DNA of 64,000 bases from Caenispirillum bisanense (GCA_945877815.1 CAMDWJ010000015.1:30776-94775); one strand, 5' to 3'; shown: positions 18,254-26,853, counted from the stretch's first letter. The notes: generated by a model not told the origin, from the sequence alone. A program made the numbers and translations.

Positions 18254-18793
18254 CTACTTCCCGCCGACCTTGCGTTGTTTGTATTCGGCCTCGAAGCTAT
18301 AGGCTTCGTCCTCGACCGCCTTGTGGTCGCGCACATAACGTCGCGCGAATTCGTCGACGCCCCACCTATCGTATTGGCGAACATGGGTCAGTTCGTGCGC
18401 CCACAACCCGTCGTTGCCGAGCGCGTCTTGGTCGGAACGGAAGACGACGATGTCGATCAGGGTCATTGCCTGAACCTCGCCGTATTGAAAGGCCTGCATG
18501 CCGATTGTCCCGTCGCGCCCCACCCGATAGCGCACACGGTCGAGCATTTCGGCCGGGAAGATCGTCGCCAGGTTCCGTCGTATCGCATCGGGGATCGGAG
18601 CAACACCCGCTTTGATGGTTTCTTCGCGCGCCGTCTTGATGCCGTTCGTGAGTGCGCGGGAAGCGAAACCGTAGATCTGATCGACATCGAGGAGCGGCGG
18701 TTGAGCCCCGGCCTGCGCCCGCGCGAGGTTGGGTATCGCCGCCGTCAGCAGCATCAGGGCAACGACTGCGATGCGGGCAGGATATGCGCGCAT
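18254..18793 (-). CDS. Secreted DUF4157-like protein with HExxH motif
   Basis: A 179-residue protein with an N-terminal signal peptide (MRAYPARIAVVALMLLTAAIPNLARAQ) that would take it to the periplasm. The C-terminal third has WAHELTHVRQYDRWGVDEF, an HExxH zinc-peptidase motif in the context seen in DUF4157 proteins, followed by EDEAYSFEAEY, which may provide the third metal-binding Glu. Function is unknown. It begins six bases after the desaturase stop and is likely co-transcribed. A second, unrelated-looking HExxH secreted protein is found in the psp locus of this window. Confidence 0.75.
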   Translation of the reverse strand: MRAYPARIAVVALMLLTAAIPNLARAQAGAQPPLLDVDQIYGFASRALTNGIKTAREETIKAGVAPIPDAIRRNLATIFPAEMLDRVRYRVGRDGTIGMQAFQYGEVQAMTLIDIVVFRSDQDALGNDGLWAHELTHVRQYDRWGVDEFARRYVRDHKAVEDEAYSFEAEYKQRKVGGK

Positions 18794-18798
18794 CGGAT

Positions 18799-19848
18799 TT
18801 ATCGCGCGTTCGCGGCCGGGTTCAGCGCTTCGCGAAAGCCGACCAACCGCTTCTGTCCCTCATCCCACAAGGTGAGACGCATGCATTTGATACTCTGCCA
18901 AAAAGTCAGTCGTTCGAAGGCGCGCAGGCCGGGATTGTCGATGAGGCACTCGTTGAGCCGGTAGTTGGGAATCCGGCTGCACAGATGATGGATGTGATGA
19001 ATACCGATATCGGCGGTGAACCAGCGCAAGATACGGGGCAAGGCGTAGTAGGAACTGCCGCGAAGCGCGGCTGTTTCAAAGGACCAATCCTTGTGGCGCT
19101 CCCAATAAGTCCGCTCGTACTGGTGTTGAACGAAGAAAAGCCAAACGCCGATCGAGGATGCGATAAGAGTGATCGGAATCTGCACCAGCAAGATATCGGC
19201 GACGCCGATGAAATACATGGCGAGCGCCAGGACCGCGCCGATGGCGATGTTGGTGGCCAAAACGCTGGTCAGTCCGCGCGCGCCGTCGGGCCGCGAGCGG
19301 AATGGAAAGCGCTGCTTGATGACGAAAACCCAGGCCGGCCCGATGACGAAGGTCACCAGCGGATTGCGATAGAGGCGATAGACGAAACGCCCTCGCCACC
19401 CAAGAGCGCGATATTCGGCGACCGTGAGCATGTCGATGTCGCCGATGCCGCGCCGGTCGAGATCGCCTGACGTCGCATGATGATAGGCGTGCGCATTGCG
19501 CCATTGATCGTAGGGCGTCAGTGTAAAAATACTGATGACGCGCCCGACTAGGTCGTTGAGCCAGCGCGCGCGGAAAAACGAATGATGGCCGCAATCGTGC
19601 TGGATCATGAACAGGCGAACCAGCAGGCCGGCGGTCGGGATGGCGAGCAACAACGTTACCCAATAGCCGACGGCGAGGCTCTGCTGCATCAACACCCACA
19701 GGGCCGCCATCGGAACGACGGTGGTGATGAGCTGGAACGCGCTGCGCCTCGGATCCGCGACGCCATATTCGCGCGCAATCTTGATCCAGGATTGATCCTG
19801 GGCGGGTGCGTTGGCGGCTACGCCGCGCGGATCGGCGCCTGAAAGCAA
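18799..19848 (-). CDS. Membrane fatty acid desaturase family protein
   Basis: A 349-residue integral-membrane desaturase with the three histidine boxes of the diiron active site: HDCGHHSFF near residue 100, HAYHHATSGD near 128 and HIHHLCSRIPNY near 295. About four to five transmembrane helices are visible. The family includes acyl-lipid delta-9/delta-12 desaturases and some carotenoid or alkane hydroxylases; the order and spacing fit fatty acid desaturation. The start is uncertain: the only upstream start in frame is TTG 19848 without an obvious ribosome site. It is followed closely by the HExxH protein gene. Confidence 0.85.
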   Translation of the reverse strand: MLSGADPRGVAANAPAQDQSWIKIAREYGVADPRRSAFQLITTVVPMAALWVLMQQSLAVGYWVTLLLAIPTAGLLVRLFMIQHDCGHHSFFRARWLNDLVGRVISIFTLTPYDQWRNAHAYHHATSGDLDRRGIGDIDMLTVAEYRALGWRGRFVYRLYRNPLVTFVIGPAWVFVIKQRFPFRSRPDGARGLTSVLATNIAIGAVLALAMYFIGVADILLVQIPITLIASSIGVWLFFVQHQYERTYWERHKDWSFETAALRGSSYYALPRILRWFTADIGIHHIHHLCSRIPNYRLNECLIDNPGLRAFERLTFWQSIKCMRLTLWDEGQKRLVGFREALNPAANAR

Positions 19849-19972
19849 TTCGTTAATGTGAGAAATCCTCTAAAAATCCACCGGCACTCTGGCGCAGGAT
19901 TCTGTCTAGGATAGGGCGGAAAAGTCGTAAACGCCAGTAGCAGGAAAGCGCTCGCCGGAATGTGACTTCGGA

Positions 19973-20395
19973 TCAATCGCTTAGTCCTGGTCGGCCACGA
20001 TGCTTTTTGGTTTCACCTTTGCGTTGCTTCGATTCCAACCTGCGCTCCTTGGACCACTTTGTGGGCTTGGTCGCGCGGCGGCGTCGGGGAGGGATAGCGG
20101 CTGCCTGTATCATTTCAATGAGCCGGTTAAGCGCGTCCTCGCGATTCCGTTCGCGCTCACGGTACTGATTGGCCGTGATGACGATTACTCCGTCCTTGGT
20201 CAGCCGGTTGCCGGCTAGGGGCACGAGGCGCAGGTAGATTGTATTTGACAGGGCGGGGCTTCTGCGCGCGTTGAACCGCAACTGAACCGCGCTTTCGGTC
20301 TTATTTACATGCTGTCCGCCCGGACCCGGCGAGCGGATGAAATCCTCCTCGATCTCGTTCTCGTTCAGGCTGATGGTGTCGGTGACGCGAATCAT
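19973..20395 (-). CDS. arfB: Peptide-chain release factor-like ribosome rescue protein ArfB (YaeJ)
   Basis: A 140-residue protein with the domain-3 fold of class I release factors. The catalytic GGQ is in RSPGPGGQHVNKTESAVQLRF near residue 25, and the basic C-terminal tail RRRRATKPTKWSKERRLESKQRK, which enters the empty mRNA channel, is present. ArfB frees stalled ribosomes lacking a stop codon. The start was placed at the internal ATG (MIRVTDTISLNENEIEEDF), as family members begin there; it overlaps the stop of the frameshifted gene upstream. A diverged fragment of a second arfB copy lies 1.9 kb away. Confidence 0.92.
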   Translation of the reverse strand: MIRVTDTISLNENEIEEDFIRSPGPGGQHVNKTESAVQLRFNARRSPALSNTIYLRLVPLAGNRLTKDGVIVITANQYRERERNREDALNRLIEMIQAAAIPPRRRRATKPTKWSKERRLESKQRKGETKKHRGRPGLSD

Positions 20396-20915
20396 CCGCC
20401 CAGGACGAGATATGCGCGCGGACCGGGTTTCACGATCGTCCAATCGATTCCGGACTTCGGCTCTTTATTGCCGCCATAGCGTATTAATTGATGCGATCCC
20501 CGCCGCGCCAGATAGAAGCACTGCTGACCGACTTGATCGCTGGTAAAGCAGAGCGTTCCTCGCGGGGAGACAAACCAATTGCCCTCAACGGGGCAGATGT
20601 GCCGCTGCGACTACCACGGCGTTGGGTGGCCGACCCACTAAGCTTGCCGTCCGCGTGAAAGAACATTATCACGTCGGCGCCGCTGTCAGGGTTTACATGC
20701 GAAATTTGCGTATCGGGAAATAAATCGGCGAGGGCACTGCCGCTCAGGAACCTCTCATCGACCGCAGAGTCTGGGCCTTTCTTTCCTTTTTTGGCTTTGG
20801 TCTGGGCCGGTTCTTCGGCTGCCGAAATCGAGGTCGATATCGTCGCGCCAGCGAACAGCAGACAGCAGGCGAGAAGCGTAAGCCTCATGAAACTCAGGTG
20901 AAGATTAGATCGCAT
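20392..20915 (-). pseudogene. Small secreted protein of unknown function, frameshifted
   Basis: The first 100 codons (from 20915) encode a signal peptide (MRLTLLACCLLFAGATISTSISA), a Lys-rich linker and LSGSALADLFPDTQ with DGKLSGSA. In the next frame the expected C-terminal half appears: NWFVSPRGTLCFT, QCFYLARRGSHQLIRY and IDWTIVKPG, ending at 20392 just at the arfB ATG. The two halves belong to one family of small alphaproteobacterial exported proteins with an LCF/CF disulfide-like pair, as far as I recall. The frame changes between about 20575 and 20620. The track ORF 20484-20915 is the truncated reading. True mutation or a sequencing indel cannot be told apart here. Confidence 0.7.
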
Positions 20916-21166
20916 TCAGATTTCTCACATTTGCGGACAGCTTTGCGCCGATCCTAGGAAAACGTCTCTTACTCTGATTTTATCTGAGAACCGGCCCCTC
21001 GTCAGGATAAATGTGAGCGGGGAGGCTCGTGATGCGTTTGGGAAAGCAACCCCAATTACGATTGCTGACGGAATGTCGTTTGCGATGACGCCCAAAACTC
21101 ATTGAGCCCATTGTGTCGTCCGCAGCATGCCATGTTACACTCGCCGGACCGTCAAAGGGGGAAGCG

Positions 21167-21985
21167 ATGATCCGGATTTTATTGCTTAAAGCGGCCGGCA
21201 TTCGGCTGGTGCTGGGCGGGCTCGCGCTCGTCACGATCCTGTGGGCGGCCTCCGCCGCCATCGCCCAGATGTCCGGCGCTGACCCTGGCGAAAGCAAAGC
21301 CAAAGGCAAAGGGAAAAGCAAAGGCGAAGGCGATCTCATCGGGCGTCAGGGCATAGGCCCCGAGGTGATGAAAGCGATTATGCGCATGCAAGGCACCGAA
21401 CAAGCTGTTGAGCGCGGCATGATCGCGACCGGGCTGACAGCGACCTTCGTGGGAGCGAATTGCCACGAGGTCGATGAGAGTTGGGCCGTGAACTACGCCG
21501 GCCTCGCCGGCAGAGGTTCCGACGCGCTGCACGGCGGCATCGATATCTTTGCGCCGAGGGGCACGCCGGTACTCGCCGTCGCGGCTGGCGAGGTGGTCGC
21601 GAAATACGACCCGGCGAATAGTTTGCAGGGCATCCAGATCCACCTGCGCCACAGCCCAGAGGATACCGGCCTGCCAATGTGGATCTATACCCAGTATACG
21701 CATCTTCTCGAATTGCCCGAGCTGCCGATCGGCACCCGCGTTCGCTTGGGCGAGGTCATCGGTAAAAACGCCAATACCGGAAAGGGGGCAGACAAGCGCC
21801 GCGACGCCCTTCATTTCGCGGTAATTTACACCAGCAGCCCCAAATATTACCGCGAAGACAACATGATAGTCCCGCAGGATGGGTGGTGGATGGACCCGCA
21901 CGCGCTCTACCGCGCCGCGCCGCCTTACGATTCGGTGTCCATGAAGGCGCTGCCGGCGAGCGAGAAGCGGATCGCCATCCCCTAA
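21167..21985 (+). CDS. M23-family metallopeptidase (LytM-like), probably C-terminally truncated
   Basis: A 272-residue exported protein. The signal peptide is MIRILLLKAAGIRLVLGGLALVTIL...AIAQ, followed by a Lys/Gly-rich linker (KAKGKGKSKGEG) and an M23 domain. LHGGIDIFAPRGTPVLAVAAG carries the first metal His and Asp, and DALHFAVIYT carries the HxH-like site near residue 220. Such enzymes cut peptidoglycan cross-links or act as non-catalytic regulators; the family assignment is firm and activity is not. The stop TAA at 21983 is followed in the same frame by 34 more codons with the family-like end LIWPFAC, so the gene may have lost its tail. ATG 21167 follows GGGGGAAGCG. Confidence 0.85.
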   Translation: MIRILLLKAAGIRLVLGGLALVTILWAASAAIAQMSGADPGESKAKGKGKSKGEGDLIGRQGIGPEVMKAIMRMQGTEQAVERGMIATGLTATFVGANCHEVDESWAVNYAGLAGRGSDALHGGIDIFAPRGTPVLAVAAGEVVAKYDPANSLQGIQIHLRHSPEDTGLPMWIYTQYTHLLELPELPIGTRVRLGEVIGKNANTGKGADKRRDALHFAVIYTSSPKYYREDNMIVPQDGWWMDPHALYRAAPPYDSVSMKALPASEKRIAIP

Positions 21986-22090
21986 ATGCTGACCGACGGC
22001 ACGTTCGTGCCCGCCGATACCAAACTGATCTGGCCTTTTGCCTGCTCGACCGGAGCGATCGATCGCGGCATTCGCTACATCCGCCGCTAA
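21986..22090 (+). pseudogene. In-frame tail of the M23 gene behind a premature TAA
   Basis: The 35 codons directly after the M23 stop stay in frame and read MLTDGTFVPADTKLIWPFAC and on to a stop at 22090. DG.xVPAxTxxIWPF at the C-terminus is, as I remember it, how full-length relatives end. No ribosome site precedes the ATG. The simplest view is a nonsense mutation (or sequencing error) at 21983. Confidence 0.55.
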
Positions 22091-22216
22091 GCGGATTATG
22101 AGTGTCTGTAATGTTTCAGTTCAAAATTTAAACTAACTGCTTGGGTAAAATTTTGAGGTCAGGCTATCCGCTAGCCCTGAGAGAAGAGTCAAATCCCCGC
22201 AAAATAAACAACCCAT

Positions 22217-22309
22217 GTTGACGTGCTGACCTCCTGGCCCCGGCGAGCGGATGAAATCCTCCTGGATCTCGTCGTCGGCGAGCGTGATGGTATCGGTAAC
22301 GCGGATCAT
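22217..22309 (-). pseudogene. Fragment of a second arfB gene (N-terminal 31 codons)
   Basis: On the minus strand this reads MIRVTDTITLADDEIQEDF followed by the GGQ motif region RSPGPGGQHVN, and then the similarity ends abruptly. It is clearly homologous to the intact arfB at 19973-20395 but differs at many third positions and several residues, so it is a diverged paralogue and not a recent copy. No downstream continuation is present. Confidence 0.88.
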
Positions 22310-22326
22310 GGAGCCTCGATGAAATC

Positions 22327-22365
22327 CAAAAATACGAAGGCCGCGTAGGCGTCTCCTACGCGGCC
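22327..22365 (-). terminator. Rho-independent terminator of the methyltransferase gene
   Basis: GGCCGCGTAGG and CCTACGCGGCC form a perfect 11-base stem with a five-base loop. On the minus strand the stem is followed by TTCGTATTTTTGG. It lies 25 bases behind the methyltransferase stop. Confidence 0.8.
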
Positions 22366-22389
22366 TCGTTCATATCAGAGTCGGCTGTG

Positions 22390-22989
22390 TTATCGCGTAA
22401 CACCTTTGGGGCCGACCTTCGGGTCGGGCACAATCCATAGGTAGACCATATTGCCGCCGCTGGGCCCTGTGGTCGTCGCCTCCGGCGTCCAATCGCCCAT
22501 CGAGAAGGCGTGGGACACGATGCGCGTGCCCGGTTTGAGATCGCTCCAGATCTTCGGGCGCAGCTTCATGTTCACGTCGGGCAGCAGATACATGGTGAGC
22601 ACGGTCGCCTTGGAGATGTCCTGCTCGAACAAATCGCCCTGCTTGAACTCGACCTTGTCGGTCACGCCGGCTTCCTTCGCGGCGGCGTTGCTTTCGGCTA
22701 TGCGGACCGGATTGAGATCGACGCCCATGCCTTTGGTGCCGAATTTCTTCGCCGCCGTGATTGGGATGCGCCCGTCGCCCGAACCGAGATCGATGAGATA
22801 ATCGCTGTCGGTCACTTTGGCCATCGACAGAATGCGATCGACCGTCTCCTGCGGGGTCGGTACGAAGGGCACATCGAGCGCCGGTTGGTTCTCCACTGCG
22901 GGCTGCGCGGTGGCAATGCCGAAGGCGGCGAGGCTCAGTGCCGCGCCGACGAGCAGAACGTGAAAGGTCCGTGTTGTTGGATGCGCCAT
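22390..22989 (-). CDS. SAM-dependent methyltransferase-like protein with N-terminal signal peptide
   Basis: A 199-residue protein. Residues 1-30 look like a signal peptide (RTFHVLLVGAALSLAAFGIATAQP), and the rest is a class I methyltransferase fold: LIDLGSGDGRIPITAAKKFG is motif I for SAM, GMGVDLNPVRIAESN is the acidic loop, and FKQGDLFEQDI and VLTMYLLPDVNMKLRP follow. A methyltransferase outside the cytoplasm would lack SAM, so the fold may serve another purpose or the leader may be a membrane anchor facing inwards. Similar exported proteins occur in other proteobacteria. No partner gene is obvious; the gene is alone, with its own terminator. Confidence 0.85.
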   Translation of the reverse strand: MAHPTTRTFHVLLVGAALSLAAFGIATAQPAVENQPALDVPFVPTPQETVDRILSMAKVTDSDYLIDLGSGDGRIPITAAKKFGTKGMGVDLNPVRIAESNAAAKEAGVTDKVEFKQGDLFEQDISKATVLTMYLLPDVNMKLRPKIWSDLKPGTRIVSHAFSMGDWTPEATTTGPSGGNMVYLWIVPDPKVGPKGVTR

Positions 22990-23167
22990 TTATTAGGCTC
23001 CGTTCATGTAAGTCGTTGAAGGCTACGCAGGGGAGCCTAAAAGGCCGAGGGAGGTTCGCGCAAGACAGACGGAACGATTGTTCTATGACAGTCGGAATTG
23101 CGGCGAATTTTTGGGCGGCGATGGCCCGATCCTCTCGGCCGGCCCAGTTTTGATCCCGTTGCACAGG

Positions 23168-24172
23168 TTACGGCATCGATAGCATCCGCCAAAGATTGTC
23201 GAGCTTCGCGGCTGCGTCGTCGCGATGGGTTAGGAAACGGGCGTGTGCCGCCGCAGAGGCATCGGGCGATACTTCGATCGACCAGAGCGCATCGATGTCG
23301 TTGGGCAGAAACGAGTAGCGCACGTCGATAATCCGTTCGGGCCGTTTGGGATCTTGCGCCACGAAGCCGAGACTGAGCGAGTTGAAACGCGCGATATCCA
23401 TGGCTTGCTGGGAGTCCGGCGCGAGCCAGGGCAAATCCCTGGCCGGAACGAATTTAGGAATAGAGGTGCCGTAAAAAACACGCGGCGCCGGCCCCGCGCG
23501 CACCGCATCGACATGGAACTGGTTTGGCGTCTCGTAGATCGTCTTCCAGACCAGGATATTCGCGAAGCTTGGCTTGACCTCGATGCGGATCGGCGTATGC
23601 CCGCGCTCTGCCGCGATCTGTTTGCCCATCGCGAGCGCTGCATCGTGCTGCAATATCGCCAACACCAGATAAAACGTCGCCCAACAAAGTCCGATGCGAG
23701 CGAAGAGCGATTTACGCTTGATCCATGCAACGGCGGTCAAAATCGCCAGCGGCAGGGTGAACAGGGGATCGATGATCGAGACAAGACTCCACGAAATTCT
23801 TAAATCGCTGAATGGCCAGAGCAACATGGTGCCGTAAGAGGTGGACGCATCGAGTAACCCATGTGTGGCATAGCCCAAGGTGCAGAATGCGAATGTCTGC
23901 AAAAACGTCAAATGCCAGCGCCGCCCAAAAATCCAATGAACAACGAGCGCACACAGCAATCCTCCGACGGGGATGAACGCCAGTGAATGAGTGAAATGGC
24001 GGTGATATTCGAGAAATGTGAGCGGGTCCGTCGATGAATGGATGAAGGCATCCAGATCCGGCGCCAGTCCCGCGATGAATCCGAAGCCGCCGGCAATGCC
24101 GAGTTGAGTTCTCTTAACAGGCGCCGCTTGAACGAATGCCGCGCCGACCAAGCCCTGTGTCAACAGATCCAT
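23168..24172 (-). CDS. Membrane-bound metal-dependent hydrolase (YdjM/LexA-regulated type)
   Basis: A 334-residue integral-membrane protein of the DUF457/YdjM family. The N-terminal MDLLTQGLVGAAFVQAA with GLAPDLDAFIHSSTDPLTFLEYHRHFTHSLAF shows the conserved D and H residues that probably bind a metal. About five helices lie in the first 190 residues, and a soluble C-terminal domain of some 140 residues follows. The family is called metal-dependent hydrolase; the reaction is unknown. Its start is 13 bases from the parE stop on the same strand, so transcription from parE may run into it. Confidence 0.85.
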   Translation of the reverse strand: MDLLTQGLVGAAFVQAAPVKRTQLGIAGGFGFIAGLAPDLDAFIHSSTDPLTFLEYHRHFTHSLAFIPVGGLLCALVVHWIFGRRWHLTFLQTFAFCTLGYATHGLLDASTSYGTMLLWPFSDLRISWSLVSIIDPLFTLPLAILTAVAWIKRKSLFARIGLCWATFYLVLAILQHDAALAMGKQIAAERGHTPIRIEVKPSFANILVWKTIYETPNQFHVDAVRAGPAPRVFYGTSIPKFVPARDLPWLAPDSQQAMDIARFNSLSLGFVAQDPKRPERIIDVRYSFLPNDIDALWSIEVSPDASAAAHARFLTHRDDAAAKLDNLWRMLSMP

Positions 24173-24184
24173 ATTGTAACTACG

Positions 24185-26215
24185 TCACACGTCGATCTTC
24201 TGCTCATCCACCTTGGCCGCATTCTCCTGAATAAAGGCCAGCCGCAGTTCCGGCTTGCGGCCCATCAGGTGCTCGACCAGGGTTTCGGTTTCTTTGGCTT
24301 CGATCTTCTGCGCGTCGGTGATGCGCTCGGGCACAGTGACGCGGAGCAGGGTGCGGCTTTTCGGGCTCATCGCCGTTTCGCGCAACTGCTGCATCGGCAT
24401 TTCGCCGAGGCCCTTGAAGCGGCTGATCTCGACCTTGCCGCGTCCGCCGAAATCCTTGGCGATGAGTTCGTCCTTATGTGCGTCGTCGCGCGCATAGACG
24501 GTGCGCCCACCCTGCACGATGCGATAAAGCGGGGGCTGGGCGATATAGAGATGGCCGTTCTCGATGAGCTGGGGCATCTCGCGGTAGAAGAAGGTCATGA
24601 GCAGCGAGGCGATATGCGCGCCGTCGACATCGGCGTCGGTCATGATGATGACCTTGTCGTAGCGCAGATCGTCGTCGCGGTAGCGCGCCCCTACGCCGCA
24701 GCCGAGCGCTTCCTGCAGATCGTTGATTTCCTGATTGGCCTGCATCTTGTCGCTGCTGGCAGAGGCAACATTGAGAATCTTGCCGCGCAAGGGCAGTACG
24801 GCTTGGGTCGCGCGGTCGCGCGCCTGCTTGGCCGAACCGCCGGCCGAGTCGCCCTCGACGATGAATATCTCGGTTCCGTCCGCCGACTGTTTGGTGCAAT
24901 CGGTGAGTTTGCCGGGCAGGCGCAGTTTGCGCGTCGCCGACTGGCGTTTGAGGGTTTTTTCCTGGCGCCGCTTCAAGCGGATGTCGGCGCGCTCGATGAC
25001 ATATTCGAGCAGGCGTTTGGCGGTGACCGGATCGCCGGTCAGCCAATGATCGAAATGATCGCCAACCGAACCCGACACAAGGCGTTCGGCCTCGACGGTC
25101 GCGAGTTTTTCCTTGGTCTGGCCCTGGAACTGCGGCTCGGAGATGAACAGCGAGAGCATGACGGCGGCATCGCCGAGCGCGTCTTCCGCGTTGATCTTGG
25201 CGGCCTGCTTGTTGCCGATGAGCTCGCCATAGGCGCGCAGTGCGCGCGCGATCGCCGAGCGGAAGCCCGCCTCATGTGTTCCTCCCTCCGGCGTCGGGAT
25301 GGTGTTGCAATAGGAATTGAAAAAGCCGTCCTCGTCCTCGGGCCAGGCCAGCGCCCATTCGACGCTGCCCTTGGTGCCGGCAGTCAGGTTTTCCTTGCCG
25401 AAGAAGGGTGTGGGCGTGATCGTGCGGCGCTCCCCGATATTGGAATCGAGATAGTCCTTGAGGCCGCCCGGGAAATGCAAAACCGCGGTGACGGGCGTGT
25501 CGTCCTTCGATCCGATCAGTTCGGGCGCGCACGACCAGCGGATCTCGACGCCGCGGAACAGATAGGCCTTCGAGCGCGCCATGCGATACATGGTCGCCGG
25601 GCTGAAGGTCGGATTCTTGCCGAAGATGTCGGGATCGGGATGGAACGAGATGCTCGTGCCGCGTTTGTTGGAGGTCGCGCCGATTTCCTTTAACTTGGTT
25701 TTGGGCTCGCCGCGCTCGTAGCTTTGCACCCAGACCTTTTTATCGCGGGCGACCTCGACCATGAGTTTGTCCGACAGCGCATTGACGACCGAGATTCCGA
25801 CGCCGTGCAGACCGCCCGAGGTCTCGTAAACCTTGTCCGAAAACTTGCCGCCCGAGTGGAGCGTGGTGAGAATGACCTCGAGCGCCGACTTGTTCTTGAA
25901 TTTGGGATGGGCATCGACCGGGATGCCGCGCCCATTGTCGCGGATTGTGACGGTCTGGTCCTCGGCCAATTCGATTTCGATCCGGCTGGCTTCGCCGGCG
26001 ACCGCCTCGTCCATGGCATTATCGAGCACTTCGGCGACCAGATGGTGCAAAGCGCGCTCGTCGGTGCCGCCGATATACATGCCGGGTCGGCGGCGGACGG
26101 GCTCGAGCCCTTCGAGGACTTCGATGTCCTTGGCCGAATAGCTTTTGGATTTGGGAGCGCCCTTGGCCGAGGCCGAATTTTGGGCCGGGGCATTTTTACC
26201 GAACAGATCGTTCAC
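24185..26215 (-). CDS. parE: DNA topoisomerase IV subunit B
   Basis: A 676-residue type IIA topoisomerase B subunit. The GHKL ATPase is shown by EVLDNAMDEA, DNGRGIPVD and GGLHGVGISVVNALS (residues 60-150), the transducer domain follows, and the TOPRIM domain carries EGDSAGGSAKQARDRATQA and MTDADVDGAHIA. The C-terminus QLRETAMSPKSRTLLRV is ParE/GyrB-like. The short total length, without the GyrB insert, and the KDIEVLEGLEPVRRRPGMYIGG start favour ParE. It works with ParC to decatenate chromosomes. The gene stands alone, with a palindromic repeat in its upstream gap. Confidence 0.95.
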   Translation of the reverse strand: MNDLFGKNAPAQNSASAKGAPKSKSYSAKDIEVLEGLEPVRRRPGMYIGGTDERALHHLVAEVLDNAMDEAVAGEASRIEIELAEDQTVTIRDNGRGIPVDAHPKFKNKSALEVILTTLHSGGKFSDKVYETSGGLHGVGISVVNALSDKLMVEVARDKKVWVQSYERGEPKTKLKEIGATSNKRGTSISFHPDPDIFGKNPTFSPATMYRMARSKAYLFRGVEIRWSCAPELIGSKDDTPVTAVLHFPGGLKDYLDSNIGERRTITPTPFFGKENLTAGTKGSVEWALAWPEDEDGFFNSYCNTIPTPEGGTHEAGFRSAIARALRAYGELIGNKQAAKINAEDALGDAAVMLSLFISEPQFQGQTKEKLATVEAERLVSGSVGDHFDHWLTGDPVTAKRLLEYVIERADIRLKRRQEKTLKRQSATRKLRLPGKLTDCTKQSADGTEIFIVEGDSAGGSAKQARDRATQAVLPLRGKILNVASASSDKMQANQEINDLQEALGCGVGARYRDDDLRYDKVIIMTDADVDGAHIASLLMTFFYREMPQLIENGHLYIAQPPLYRIVQGGRTVYARDDAHKDELIAKDFGGRGKVEISRFKGLGEMPMQQLRETAMSPKSRTLLRVTVPERITDAQKIEAKETETLVEHLMGRKPELRLAFIQENAAKVDEQKIDV

Positions 26216-26298
26216 GCGGCTGTTCCTCTAATTGGGTACGGTCGAAAACTGTATCGTCATGATCGTCGTGTCACCCGGGGCCAAATCTCCCTACAGGT

Positions 26299-26383
26299 TC
26301 GTCATACGTGGGCTTGACCCGCGTATCCATCTTGCGTCGTCGACCCAAAGATGGATGCCCGGATCAAGTCCGGGTATGACGAG
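26299..26383. repeat. Dispersed palindromic repeat, copy A
   Basis: Arms start TCGTCATACGTGGGCTTGAC and end in GGATCAAGTCCGGGTATGACGA, giving a long imperfect hairpin with TCCATCTT and AAGATGGA in the centre. The CGTCAT.C..G.CTTG pattern matches a common alphaproteobacterial intergenic repeat and copy B 700 bases away. It lies between divergent parE and the thioesterase gene. Confidence 0.8.
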
Positions 26384-26450
26384 AGAAGAGGGGTAGGCCC
26401 GGAGGATGGCGGCTATATTACGTAGTTCGACCCCTATATAGTGATTCTCG

Positions 26451-26834
26451 ATGGAAAACACCCCACGCGGAGAGCTGACGGTCTGCACCGTCGCAATGCC
26501 CGCCGATGCCAATCCGTCCGGCGATATATTCGGCGGCTGGATCCTGTCGCAGATGGATATTGCGGGCGGGGTAGCGGCCGCTCGCCGGGCCCGGGGCCGC
26601 TGCGCCACGGTTGCGGTCAAGGAAATGACCTTCCACCTGCCGGTGCAGATCGGCGACCTGGTGAGCTGTTACGCCGATATCGTGCGGATCGGCCGAACCT
26701 CGCTCACCGTCAATATCCAGGCCTGGGCGACGCCCCATTTCGAGCCGGCCCCGCCCCAGATGGTGACCGAAGGCACCTTCACCTATGTTGCCATCGACGC
26801 CGATCGCAAGCCGCGCCCGGTCCCGCCTCCATAG
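26451..26834 (+). CDS. Acyl-CoA thioesterase, YciA-like hotdog protein
   Basis: A 127-residue hotdog-fold protein. ANPSGDIFGGWILSQMDIAGGVAA near residues 18-41 has the catalytic Asp in DIFGGW and the QMD helix typical of YciA-type thioesterases, and VAVKEMTFHLPVQIGDLV and EGTFTYVAIDADRKPRPVP complete the domain. These enzymes hydrolyse medium- or long-chain acyl-CoA and often act as hexamers in the cytoplasm. The gene stands alone; ATG 26451 has no clear ribosome site upstream. Confidence 0.9.
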   Translation: MENTPRGELTVCTVAMPADANPSGDIFGGWILSQMDIAGGVAAARRARGRCATVAVKEMTFHLPVQIGDLVSCYADIVRIGRTSLTVNIQAWATPHFEPAPPQMVTEGTFTYVAIDADRKPRPVPPP

Positions 26835-26853
26835 GCCCGCCTCAATAGTTCAG

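Noticed and set aside
23098-23331. Small plus-strand ORF near the start of the methyltransferase gene
   Set aside because: No ribosome site or similarity; composition is that of an antisense shadow of the YdjM-like gene.
24038-25693. 551-residue plus-strand ORF opposite parE
   Set aside because: An antisense shadow typical of GC-rich DNA; parE on the other strand has all type IIA topoisomerase motifs.
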